DNA of 51,549 nucleotides from Alphaproteobacteria bacterium. GTDB taxonomy: Bacteria; Pseudomonadota; Alphaproteobacteria; HIMB59. The notes beneath the pieces are model-generated. The model did not search any database. It was not told the DNA's origin and saw nothing but the letters and a program-made list of their open reading frames with translations. Shown one piece after another: positions 35,372 to 42,723 of the stretch (position 1 is its first letter; each line of letters begins with the position of its first letter). The stretch covers positions 1-51,549 of the forward strand of contig JAQWMI010000045.1 of NCBI GenBank assembly GCA_029246865.1, given 5' to 3'. The position numbers and the translations under genes were made by a program.

Positions 35372-36838
35372 TTATGGTAGGCAATCCAAGTATTTATCAA
35401 GATCCCACTGAGTTGGAGTAGCAAGAAATTCTTCCCACTCGTCAGTTTTGTATTCTGTAAATACTCTTAACATATCTCCAGGCATAGCGTCTTGAATAAC
35501 TTTATCTTTTGAAAGTTTTTCTAGAGCCTCACCTAAAGTCATTGGTAATTTTTCTTTACCTTCATTAGCTTCATACATGTTAGCTTGTTCAGGTTTACCT
35601 GGATCCATTTTTTCAGAAATACCATGACTAAATGCTTTAAGTAATCCTGATCCCATGAGGTAAGGGTTATGAGCAGAGTCTACTGAACGGTATTCAAATC
35701 TACCTGGTGCAGAAACTCTTAAACCACAGGTTCTATTTTGGAAACCCCAGTCTGCGTAAACTGGTGCCCAGAAACCTGCGTCCCAAAGCCTTCTGTATGA
35801 GTTAACCGTTGAAGAACCAATTGATGTAAGCGCTGGAAGATGTTCCATAACTCCACCAATTGCCTGAAGTCCAATTTTACCTGGAATTTTATTATCATCA
35901 GTATCGGGCATGAACACATTCTCGCCACCACTTCTATGGTGATAAACTTGCTCCATACCAGGAAGCGCCTTAACGTCGTTTCCACAAGGGATTACTTTGT
36001 CAGTTCCGTCTTTCCATAAAGAAATATTTGTATGACAACCAGAGGCTGAAACACCAACAAAAGGTTTTGATAAAAAACAAGCTATCAAATTAAACTCTCT
36101 AGCTACTTGAGCACAAATCTGCCTGTATGTTGATAATCTATCCGCGTTTCTCACTACGTCATCATAATTAAAGTTAAGCTCTAATTGACCTGGAGCATCT
36201 TCGTGATCACCTTGAATAATATCAAGACCCATCAGACGGGAGTATTCAATAACCTTCATATAAACAGGTCTCAAAGATTCAAATTGATCTATATGATAAC
36301 AATAAGGCTTAGAAAAACCAGAACCAGTAGGAGTTCCATCTTCATTTTTGGTCAACCACATCATTTCAGGCTCTGTACCTGCTCTTAATTCAAGGCCATG
36401 CTTATCCTTAAATTCTTGGTGATGTCTCTTTAAATTACCACGACAATCAGAAGTTAAAAAACCACCCGGATCTTCATCTTCTTCTCTGTTTCTAAAACAT
36501 GTACAAAAAACTCTAGCGATTCTTTTATCCCAAGGAAGTTGCATGAATGTTTCTGGATCGGGAATACCAACAAGCTCATGAGCTTCAGGCCCGTAACCAA
36601 TATAGTTGCCATTTCTATTAGTAAATAAATTTGCAGTTGAACCGTAAACTAATTGGAAACCTTTTTTAGCAACATTTTCCCAATGATCAGCAGGATAACC
36701 TTTACCTACAATTCTTCCTGTTACAGAAATAAATTGAAAGTAAATGTATTCAATACCCAGTTCATTTATTTTACTTCTTACTTTTTGTACGTTTTCATTT
36801 CTTTCTTTATCGGCAACGTATGTTTCTAATGCAGTCAT
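35372..36838 (-). CDS. Glutamine-synthetase-family ligase of the glxBCD-type operon
   Basis: GS-fold gamma-glutamyl ligase, 488 aa. Core stretches include GTEPEMMWL, GDHEDAPGQLELNFNYDD, GVSASGCHTNISLWKDG and the ATP/Glu region QNRTCGLRVSAPGRFEYRSVD. There is no GlnA-type adenylylation loop (NMYEANEGKEK). AGGAGG lies before the ATG. It sits between the FAD oxidoreductase and the amidotransferase subunit in one operon, so its product is probably handed to that set. It differs clearly from GmaS, so the amine may not be methylamine. Confidence 0.87.
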   Translation of the reverse strand: MTALETYVADKERNENVQKVRSKINELGIEYIYFQFISVTGRIVGKGYPADHWENVAKKGFQLVYGSTANLFTNRNGNYIGYGPEAHELVGIPDPETFMQLPWDKRIARVFCTCFRNREEDEDPGGFLTSDCRGNLKRHHQEFKDKHGLELRAGTEPEMMWLTKNEDGTPTGSGFSKPYCYHIDQFESLRPVYMKVIEYSRLMGLDIIQGDHEDAPGQLELNFNYDDVVRNADRLSTYRQICAQVAREFNLIACFLSKPFVGVSASGCHTNISLWKDGTDKVIPCGNDVKALPGMEQVYHHRSGGENVFMPDTDDNKIPGKIGLQAIGGVMEHLPALTSIGSSTVNSYRRLWDAGFWAPVYADWGFQNRTCGLRVSAPGRFEYRSVDSAHNPYLMGSGLLKAFSHGISEKMDPGKPEQANMYEANEGKEKLPMTLGEALEKLSKDKVIQDAMPGDMLRVFTEYKTDEWEEFLATPTQWDLDKYLDCLP

Positions 36839-36861
36839 TTTACTATTCCTCCTCCTTTACA

Positions 36862-38208
36862 TCAACTCCACGGGAACGGGCTCTTAGAGACCGGATGTAA
36901 TTTCCCTTGTTCATATCTAGAAAATCTGAATGGTTCTAAAATATCAGATTTTCCACCTAGTAATTCATCAGAGACTAAATCACCAATGCCAGCCATCTTA
37001 TAGCCATGGTTAGCATCAGCAATAATATAAACGTTCTCTCTGTACTGATCAAAAACAGGGAACCTATCGGGTGTTACACAACCAATACCACCTGCTTTTT
37101 GTTTTTTATAATTAGCATGACAGCCAACAAATTGCTTTTGGCAAAAAGCTAGAGCTGAGGTGAACTTATCTTCAAAAGATTCTCTTGGTTGGAATTCATT
37201 TGAATTGTGACCATAAGGATCTAAAGATACATCTTCATTAGCTTTTGTCACGTCATAGGGTGAAGAACCACCTTGAATACCATTTCTATAAACGTCTGGC
37301 TTATAATAAAATCCCCACATTTCATTTTCATGAATTGCGTGACCGTTTTTGTCGGACATCAGAGTTGCTTCTGTATCGACGTGAATAACGGGATATTCAG
37401 TTCCTTTAGCAGTTCTATATGAGTGAGGGTCTACATCTAACTCCCCTTCTTCCAAAGCCATATAAGACCACATCTGCAAGTCGTCAGTAAAAGATCCATC
37501 TGGCTTTTTAATTTTAATTGTTTTTGGTAAGTCCAACATTTCCCAAAAATTTCTTACCCACGGTCCTGCAGAAACAACTAACTGTTCGCATTCAATTGTA
37601 CCCTCACTGGTTTCAACTGATTTAACCGCCTGACTTCCACTTGAGGTATTAAGTGAAGTAACAGTGACACCTTCTAAAACTTTTGCGCCGGCACTAATAG
37701 CTAGCTTGTGGAAGCCTTCAATAGCTCCCCTATTTGCACCATATCCTGTTTTCTTTTCATGAAGAACAGAAGTAATACCTTGGGCTTGCCAATCAGGTAA
37801 AAGATCTTTCATATATTTATCGCAATCAGCTTCGCCTTCAATAAATTCAGAATCAAATCCCATTTCTTTTTGTTGTTGATAAACAGATGACATACCTTCG
37901 TGCATTAATTGAGAATTAATTTGCATGTAACCAACTGGCCTGTAAGTCAATGCTTCTGCATTTGCATTCCAAACTTTTATTGAGTGATCCATAAGATGTC
38001 TCATGGCAGGTTGAAAATAATTATTTCTTACGATGCCACAAGCTACGCCACTTGCACCGTCAGCCACTTTAGATTTTTCTAAAACAACAACTGAATTTTC
38101 TTTTAATTGGCCTTTTTTAGCAAGCTTCTGACAAAGATGCCAAGCAGTGCTCAGACCATGAATACCTGCTCCTATTATAAGGTAGTCACATTTAGATGGT
38201 ATGCTCAT
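36862..38208 (-). CDS. FAD-dependent amine oxidoreductase (DAO/SoxB-like)
   Basis: Flavoprotein of the D-amino-acid oxidase/sarcosine oxidase fold, 448 aa. The dinucleotide-binding GAGIHGLSTAW is at 13-23 and the C-terminal ADANHGYKMAGIGDLVSDE closes the FAD site. The stretch that in SoxB/MgdA carries the flavin-linked histidine (ARHDAVAWG) reads YGANRGAIEGFH here, so covalent FMN is not expected. GGAGG precedes the ATG, with a palindromic operator 58 bp upstream. It is first gene of the operon with the GS and glxBCD-type subunits, and would oxidise a secondary amine or N-alkyl amino acid; the substrate is unknown. Confidence 0.85.
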   Translation of the reverse strand: MSIPSKCDYLIIGAGIHGLSTAWHLCQKLAKKGQLKENSVVVLEKSKVADGASGVACGIVRNNYFQPAMRHLMDHSIKVWNANAEALTYRPVGYMQINSQLMHEGMSSVYQQQKEMGFDSEFIEGEADCDKYMKDLLPDWQAQGITSVLHEKKTGYGANRGAIEGFHKLAISAGAKVLEGVTVTSLNTSSGSQAVKSVETSEGTIECEQLVVSAGPWVRNFWEMLDLPKTIKIKKPDGSFTDDLQMWSYMALEEGELDVDPHSYRTAKGTEYPVIHVDTEATLMSDKNGHAIHENEMWGFYYKPDVYRNGIQGGSSPYDVTKANEDVSLDPYGHNSNEFQPRESFEDKFTSALAFCQKQFVGCHANYKKQKAGGIGCVTPDRFPVFDQYRENVYIIADANHGYKMAGIGDLVSDELLGGKSDILEPFRFSRYEQGKLHPVSKSPFPWS

Positions 38209-38265
38209 AATTCCTCCGATTTATAAATTGATATTCTAGTGACTGAGTGTAGAAAAACATATGAT

Positions 38266-38282
38266 GTTTCATTATATGAAAC
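38266..38282. promoter_or_regulatory. Candidate IclR operator before the FAD-oxidoreductase operon
   Basis: GTTTCATTATATGAAAC, a perfect palindrome with 7-bp arms and a 3-base centre. It lies 58 bp before the FAD-oxidoreductase start and just after the iclR stop. It is the most symmetric of the six sites. Confidence 0.75.
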
Positions 38283-38303
38283 AATTTAACAAGCTAAATA
38301 ACT

Positions 38304-39068
38304 TTATTTATCAACAATTAAGTTAGTTATTTTAAGTGAGGCATTTTGTAGTATTTTTATGTAATCAGGTAATTGTTTTGGTGACATCAAAACCTTACTT
38401 CCTGAAAAAGAAATACCTGCAAAAGATCTCTGATCATGATCAAGAATAGCAACACCTACACCATAAACGTTATCAAATGTCTCAGCATGATTAAGCGAAT
38501 ATCCTTGTTTACGAATCGTATTTAATTCTTTTTTGAGAGATGTAATATTTGCTATTGTGTGATTTGTATGAGGATAAAAATTATAACTTTTGTAGATAAG
38601 TGATATTTCATTATCCGGCCTGTAAGCAAGAATAACTTTACCAATAGCACAACAATGGGCATCAAGCCTCATGCGAAAAGTTCTGAAATTTCCACTATCA
38701 TTATTTGATGAGATTTTATCTGAATGCACAATTTGAGGTCCCTCTAACATAGCTAAATACGTGATCAATCCCGTCTGTTTTGAGATATCATTTAAAATAT
38801 CTTTAGACTCTTCAGATATAGATTGAAGATAATCTGATATTTCTCCAAACTGAAAAGCTTTATGACCCATCGTATAGGTATTAGTCTCAGAATTTTTATG
38901 AATATAACCTAACTGATTTAAAACTGATAATAATCTAAAAGTTGTAGTTCTCGACATGACAGCTTTTCTAGAAATAGAACTTGCCTTAAGAGGGAAAACA
39001 GATTGAGAGAGTATTTCGAGAATTTTAAAAGACTTTTGTAATGATTTATTAATATATTTACTTTCCAT
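38304..39068 (-). CDS. IclR-family transcriptional regulator
   Basis: 254 aa. The N-terminal winged helix-turn-helix (about 8-70, KSFKILEILSQS, SISRKAVMSRTTTFRLLSVL, LGYIHKN) is followed by the ligand-binding domain (GPQIVHSDK, DAHCCAIGKVILAY, GVGVAILDH, AGISFSG). It stands between the two mgs-type operons. Two palindromes lie within 70 bp upstream of its start, which points to self-control. Repeats of the same palindrome before the neighbouring amine genes make it the likely regulator of all of them. The ligand could be a gamma-glutamyl amide, N-methylglutamate or an amine, but that is guesswork. Confidence 0.92.
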   Translation of the reverse strand: MESKYINKSLQKSFKILEILSQSVFPLKASSISRKAVMSRTTTFRLLSVLNQLGYIHKNSETNTYTMGHKAFQFGEISDYLQSISEESKDILNDISKQTGLITYLAMLEGPQIVHSDKISSNNDSGNFRTFRMRLDAHCCAIGKVILAYRPDNEISLIYKSYNFYPHTNHTIANITSLKKELNTIRKQGYSLNHAETFDNVYGVGVAILDHDQRSFAGISFSGSKVLMSPKQLPDYIKILQNASLKITNLIVDK

Positions 39069-39086
39069 GTACTAAGCTCCAAAATG

Positions 39087-39101
39087 TTTCATATAATGAA
39101 A
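39087..39101. promoter_or_regulatory. Candidate IclR operator, proximal to iclR
   Basis: TTTCATATAATGAAA, perfect 6-bp arms, 19 bp upstream of the iclR start codon, where bound protein would block the gene's own promoter. Confidence 0.72.
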
Positions 39102-39119
39102 TTTGATATTATTATAAAA

Positions 39120-39134
39120 TTCCATATTATGGAA
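39120..39134. promoter_or_regulatory. Candidate IclR operator, distal to iclR
   Basis: TTCCATATTATGGAA, perfect 6-bp arms. Its centre is 33 bp (about three helical turns) from the centre of the proximal site, so two dimers could sit on the same face. Confidence 0.72.
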
Positions 39135-39208
39135 CATAAATAAATTATTAGATATAAAATTTATTCTCTAAATTTTCTTAAAATTTTTAATAAAAAATTA
39201 AAATTATG

Positions 39209-40537
39209 TTAATAATTATTTTTACTACCTGGAATCCAGTTAGTTCCTGATAGAGGCACACCTGCCATAGCTGCCGCTTCTACAGTTAAGGCACATAAGT
39301 CTTCAGGTTCAAGATTATGTAAATCATTTTTTCCACAAGCTCTTGCAATAGTCTGAGCCTCTAAAGTCATAACTTTTAAATAATTAGATAATCTTTTTCC
39401 TCCAGCTACAGGATCAAACCTTTTCATAAGCTTTGGATCTTGGGTGTTAATTCCAGCAGGATCTTTACCTTCATGCCAATCATCATAGGCCCCAGCAGTT
39501 GTACCTAGTTTTTTATATTCTGCTTGCCATTTAGGATCATTATCACCAAGAGCAATCAGAGCGGCAGAACCAATTGATACAGCATCAGCGCCTAGTGCCA
39601 TAGCTTTTGCAACATCCGCGCCATTTCTAATCCCTCCAGATACTATTAGTTGTACTTTTCTGTGCATGTCTAAATCTTGTAATGCTTGAACTGCAGGCCT
39701 TATACAAGCCAATGTAGGTTGACCAACATTTTCAATAAAAACCTCTTGAGTAGCTGCAGTTCCGCCCTGCATTCCATCGAGAACAACAACATCTGCTCCA
39801 GCCTTAACAGCTAAAGCTGTATCATAGTAAGGTCTTGAGCCTGCAACTTTTACAAATATGGGAACTCTCCAACCTGTGATTTCTCTTAATTCTAATATTT
39901 TAATTTCTAAATCATCTGGTCCGGTCCAATCAGGATGTCTACAAGCAGACCTTTGATCAATACCCTTAGGAAGCGTTCTCATATCAGCAACTCTATCGCT
40001 AATTTTTTGACCTAATAACATTCCTCCACCACCTGGCTTTGCTCCTTGACCAATCACAACTTCAATAGCATCTGCTTTTCTTAAATCATCAGGGTTCATT
40101 CCATATCTAGATGGAAGTAATTGGTATACTAAATTTTTAGACTGGCCTCTCTCTTCAGGTGTCATTCCTCCGTCACCAGTTGTAGTTGAAGTTCCAGCAA
40201 TACTAGCCCCTCTGCCAAGTGCTTCTTTAGCAGGTCCAGACAAAGCTCCAAAACTCATTCCTGCAATTGTAATTGGAATATCAAGATATAATGGATTTTT
40301 TGCATACCTAGTACCTAGCTGCACTTTTGTACTACAAGACTCTCTATAACCCTCATAGGGATATCTTGACATTGAGGCTCCAAGGAAAAGTAAATCATCA
40401 AAATGAGGTAATTTTCTTTTTGAACCACCACCCCTAATATCATAAATTCCTGTTTCAGCAGCCCTTCTAATTTCTGAATTTGTATATTCGTCGAATGTCC
40501 AAGACTGTCTAGGGGTTGTTTTAAATTTATCACTCAT
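39209..40537 (-). CDS. mgsC: N-methylglutamate synthase FMN subunit (MgsC), without Fe-S cysteines
   Basis: Glutamate-synthase-like FMN barrel, 442 aa (IAGMSFGALSGPAKEALGRG, GQGAKPGGGGMLLGQ, SGGIRNGADVAKAMALGAD). Where the paralogue at 32232 has three cysteines, this one has YDDWHEGKDPAGINTQ (351-366), so no Fe-S cluster can form there. It is last gene of the mgdABCD-mgsABC operon, three bases after mgsB. It would combine methylamine released from gamma-glutamylmethylamide with 2-oxoglutarate and reduce the product to N-methylglutamate. The assignment rests on operon context and family. Confidence 0.88.
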   Translation of the reverse strand: MSDKFKTTPRQSWTFDEYTNSEIRRAAETGIYDIRGGGSKRKLPHFDDLLFLGASMSRYPYEGYRESCSTKVQLGTRYAKNPLYLDIPITIAGMSFGALSGPAKEALGRGASIAGTSTTTGDGGMTPEERGQSKNLVYQLLPSRYGMNPDDLRKADAIEVVIGQGAKPGGGGMLLGQKISDRVADMRTLPKGIDQRSACRHPDWTGPDDLEIKILELREITGWRVPIFVKVAGSRPYYDTALAVKAGADVVVLDGMQGGTAATQEVFIENVGQPTLACIRPAVQALQDLDMHRKVQLIVSGGIRNGADVAKAMALGADAVSIGSAALIALGDNDPKWQAEYKKLGTTAGAYDDWHEGKDPAGINTQDPKLMKRFDPVAGGKRLSNYLKVMTLEAQTIARACGKNDLHNLEPEDLCALTVEAAAMAGVPLSGTNWIPGSKNNY

Positions 40538-40540
40538 TTA

Positions 40541-41236
40541 TTAATATTCCGAAACATTATCTATATTGAAATTATATAATTTTCTTGCAGAGCCGTACAT
40601 TTTAAAATCATTAGCATCAAAATTTTTTATGTTAGCTTTTTTTAATAAAGATTTTAATATTTCCATATCTTTTTTACTTATTTTTTTTTCTTCACAATCG
40701 GCACCTAAGGACTTAACAGTTCCTCTTACAAACAATTTTGCTTCATAGAGACTATCGCCTAATGCTTCGCCGGCATCACCACAAATAACCATATTGCCAG
40801 CTTGAGCCATAAATGCAGACATATGCCCAACAGATCCTTTGACTATAATATCTATACCTTTCATAGAAATACCACACCTTGAACTTGCATTACCATCAAT
40901 AATAAGGGTGCCACCATGAGCAGTAGCTCCAGCTGATTGAGAGGCATTTCCTTTTACGTGGACAGTTCCAGACATCATATTTTCAGCAACGCCTGTGCCT
41001 ACATTACCTTCAATAGTGATGAGAGCTTTTTGATTCATACCTGCACAATAATAACCAACATGACCTTTAACTAAAACTTCCATTTCATCTTTTAATCCAG
41101 CACAAACTGCATGATTACCAGTTGGATTAGTAACAAGATAATTTCTTAAGTTGGACTTAGGGTCAAGATTTTGCAAAAGATCATTTACTTCTCTTAAAGT
41201 TTTTTTCTTTAGGTCTAATTTAATTAGTTCCCCCAT
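40541..41236 (-). CDS. mgsB: N-methylglutamate synthase GXGXG subunit (MgsB)
   Basis: 231 aa of glycine-turn beta helix (GNVGTGVAENMMSGTVHVKG, GGTLIIDGNASSRCG, GDAGEALGDSLYEAKLFVRG). Its start lies 13 bp inside the end of mgsA, exactly as in the other set. It is probably the structural link between the amidotransferase and FMN subunits. Confidence 0.88.
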   Translation of the reverse strand: MGELIKLDLKKKTLREVNDLLQNLDPKSNLRNYLVTNPTGNHAVCAGLKDEMEVLVKGHVGYYCAGMNQKALITIEGNVGTGVAENMMSGTVHVKGNASQSAGATAHGGTLIIDGNASSRCGISMKGIDIIVKGSVGHMSAFMAQAGNMVICGDAGEALGDSLYEAKLFVRGTVKSLGADCEEKKISKKDMEILKSLLKKANIKNFDANDFKMYGSARKLYNFNIDNVSEY

Positions 41237-42114
41237 GAATACACTACTCCCGGTTCTGGTTCAAAAATTTTAGCCGTATTAACACCTGGCAGATGAGCCA
41301 TTGCTTGAAACTCAGATGCGATAGCTACATAGTCTTTTGTTTCAGCAATTACTGCTGGCTTACATGCAATTTCATCTCTAACAATAGCAAAGCCTTCTCT
41401 TGTTCCAGTAATAAAAGTGTAGAAACCATCAAGGTCCTTTAAACCATTCACGAGAGTTTCTTTTAAAGATTTTTTATTAGATAAACTATTTGAAACATAT
41501 CCAGCTGCAACTTCTGTGTCATTTTCAGAGTCAAAAGACTGACCTTGTTTTAAAAGTTTTCTTCGTAAGTTATTATGATTTGAAAGGGATCCATTATGAA
41601 CGAGACATTCGTCTTGCCCTGTAGAGTAAGGATGTGAGCCATTGGTTGTAATAGCACTTTCTGTAGCCATTCTTGTGTGTCCAATAGCATGAGTACCAGA
41701 AAACTTATCTAACTGAAAATTTTTTATAACGTCAATTGGATTACCGACTTGTTTAAAAATTTCAATAGACTTTCCGTATCCAACTAAAGATGCTTCTTTT
41801 AACTCAGTAGATATAAAAGAAACTATTTTTTTAGGATCTGAGTCTGAAGTTAAAATAACATGATCAGAATGTTGCTTAATTTTTAAATTCTTAAATTTTT
41901 TTGTAATAATCTTTTTGAAAGTATTAAAAGAATAATTATTTAAAAGGCAAACAGAGTATTTATATTCTTTAGATTTTTTATTTTCAGAGTATATGGCAAA
42001 ACCTGCACTATCTGGACCACGTGTGGCCATACCCTGCATCATTCCAGTTAGATATTTACCTAAGTCTTTTGAAAGTTTTTTATTTTTTAAATATATACCG
42101 ACGATGCCGCACAT
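41224..42114 (-). CDS. mgsA: N-methylglutamate synthase amidotransferase subunit (MgsA)
   Basis: Class II amidotransferase, 296 aa. Cys2 (MCGIVGIYL) is the N-terminal nucleophile. GHTRMATESAITTNGSHPY and CLVHNGSLSNH complete the site. GGAGAA precedes the ATG. It lies three bases after mgdD, linking the dehydrogenase and synthase halves in one transcript. It is expected to split gamma-glutamylmethylamide and pass methylamine on. Confidence 0.9.
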   Translation of the reverse strand: MCGIVGIYLKNKKLSKDLGKYLTGMMQGMATRGPDSAGFAIYSENKKSKEYKYSVCLLNNYSFNTFKKIITKKFKNLKIKQHSDHVILTSDSDPKKIVSFISTELKEASLVGYGKSIEIFKQVGNPIDVIKNFQLDKFSGTHAIGHTRMATESAITTNGSHPYSTGQDECLVHNGSLSNHNNLRRKLLKQGQSFDSENDTEVAAGYVSNSLSNKKSLKETLVNGLKDLDGFYTFITGTREGFAIVRDEIACKPAVIAETKDYVAIASEFQAMAHLPGVNTAKIFEPEPGVVYSWGN

Positions 42115-42117
42115 TTT

Positions 42118-42723
42118 TTATTCTCCAGCATAACCATACTCTAAAGCTGCATCAGTAATACTGTGATAAAAAGAACCACCAAAACTACGAAGACAGAAAA
42201 GTCTGAAAGTTGGATTTACATCATCTACAAAATCAACAGTAAAACTAATACCATTATAAGATGAATTGGCACAATTATTTTTTTTAAATTCTGAACCATT
42301 TAAGTTTAAAGGAGATCCTTTTTTTAGAATATCAATCGCATGCTTACCACAAATCTCTATGCCAGCTCTTGAGTGAGATATATCAGTGGTAGCAAAATCT
42401 TCTTCATTCACAGAATTTACAATTTTAGATTTGATATTCTTATCTGAAGACACAACTAAACAAATATCTGGGCCTGTCCAAAGAATTCTAGTTTCATTGT
42501 TAAAACTTACATTTGGGTAAGATTGAGGAAAATCGAGGTTATCAATTTTTATTGTTTCAGTTTTTACGTTACTACTTTTGAATTTTGCTATTTGAAAAAT
42601 TGAAAGATTTTTTAGCTCTTTAATTTTTAATAGGTCTTTAGATTCAATATCATGATAATTACCAAAATTGCCAATCTTATGATCATTATGTAATGCTGAT
42701 AAGACTATATTTGAATCGCTCAT
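42118..42723 (-). CDS. mgdD: N-methylglutamate dehydrogenase subunit D (SoxG-like gamma subunit)
   Basis: 201 aa, homologous in layout to the gamma subunit of heterotetrameric sarcosine oxidase (ILWTGPDICLVVS, DISHSRAGIEICGKHAIDILKKG, TFRLFCLRSFGGSFYHSITDA). This is a divergent version of a GcvT-like fold. The start overlaps the mgdC stop by one base. The choice between NMG dehydrogenase and sarcosine oxidase rests on the adjacent mgsABC. Confidence 0.85.
   Translation of the reverse strand: MSDSNIVLSALHNDHKIGNFGNYHDIESKDLLKIKELKNLSIFQIAKFKSSNVKTETIKIDNLDFPQSYPNVSFNNETRILWTGPDICLVVSSDKNIKSKIVNSVNEEDFATTDISHSRAGIEICGKHAIDILKKGSPLNLNGSEFKKNNCANSSYNGISFTVDFVDDVNPTFRLFCLRSFGGSFYHSITDAALEYGYAGE

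Noticed and set aside
35347-35424. Longer N-terminus for the set 1 amidotransferase
   Set aside because: The family needs Cys2 at the mature N-terminus; the ATG at 35346 with AAGGAG gives that, while the longer form overlaps the GS gene.
32372-36388. Several 60-100 codon frames antisense to the glx-type and GS genes
   Set aside because: They are shadows of conserved coding sequence with no ribosome sites or recognisable protein features.
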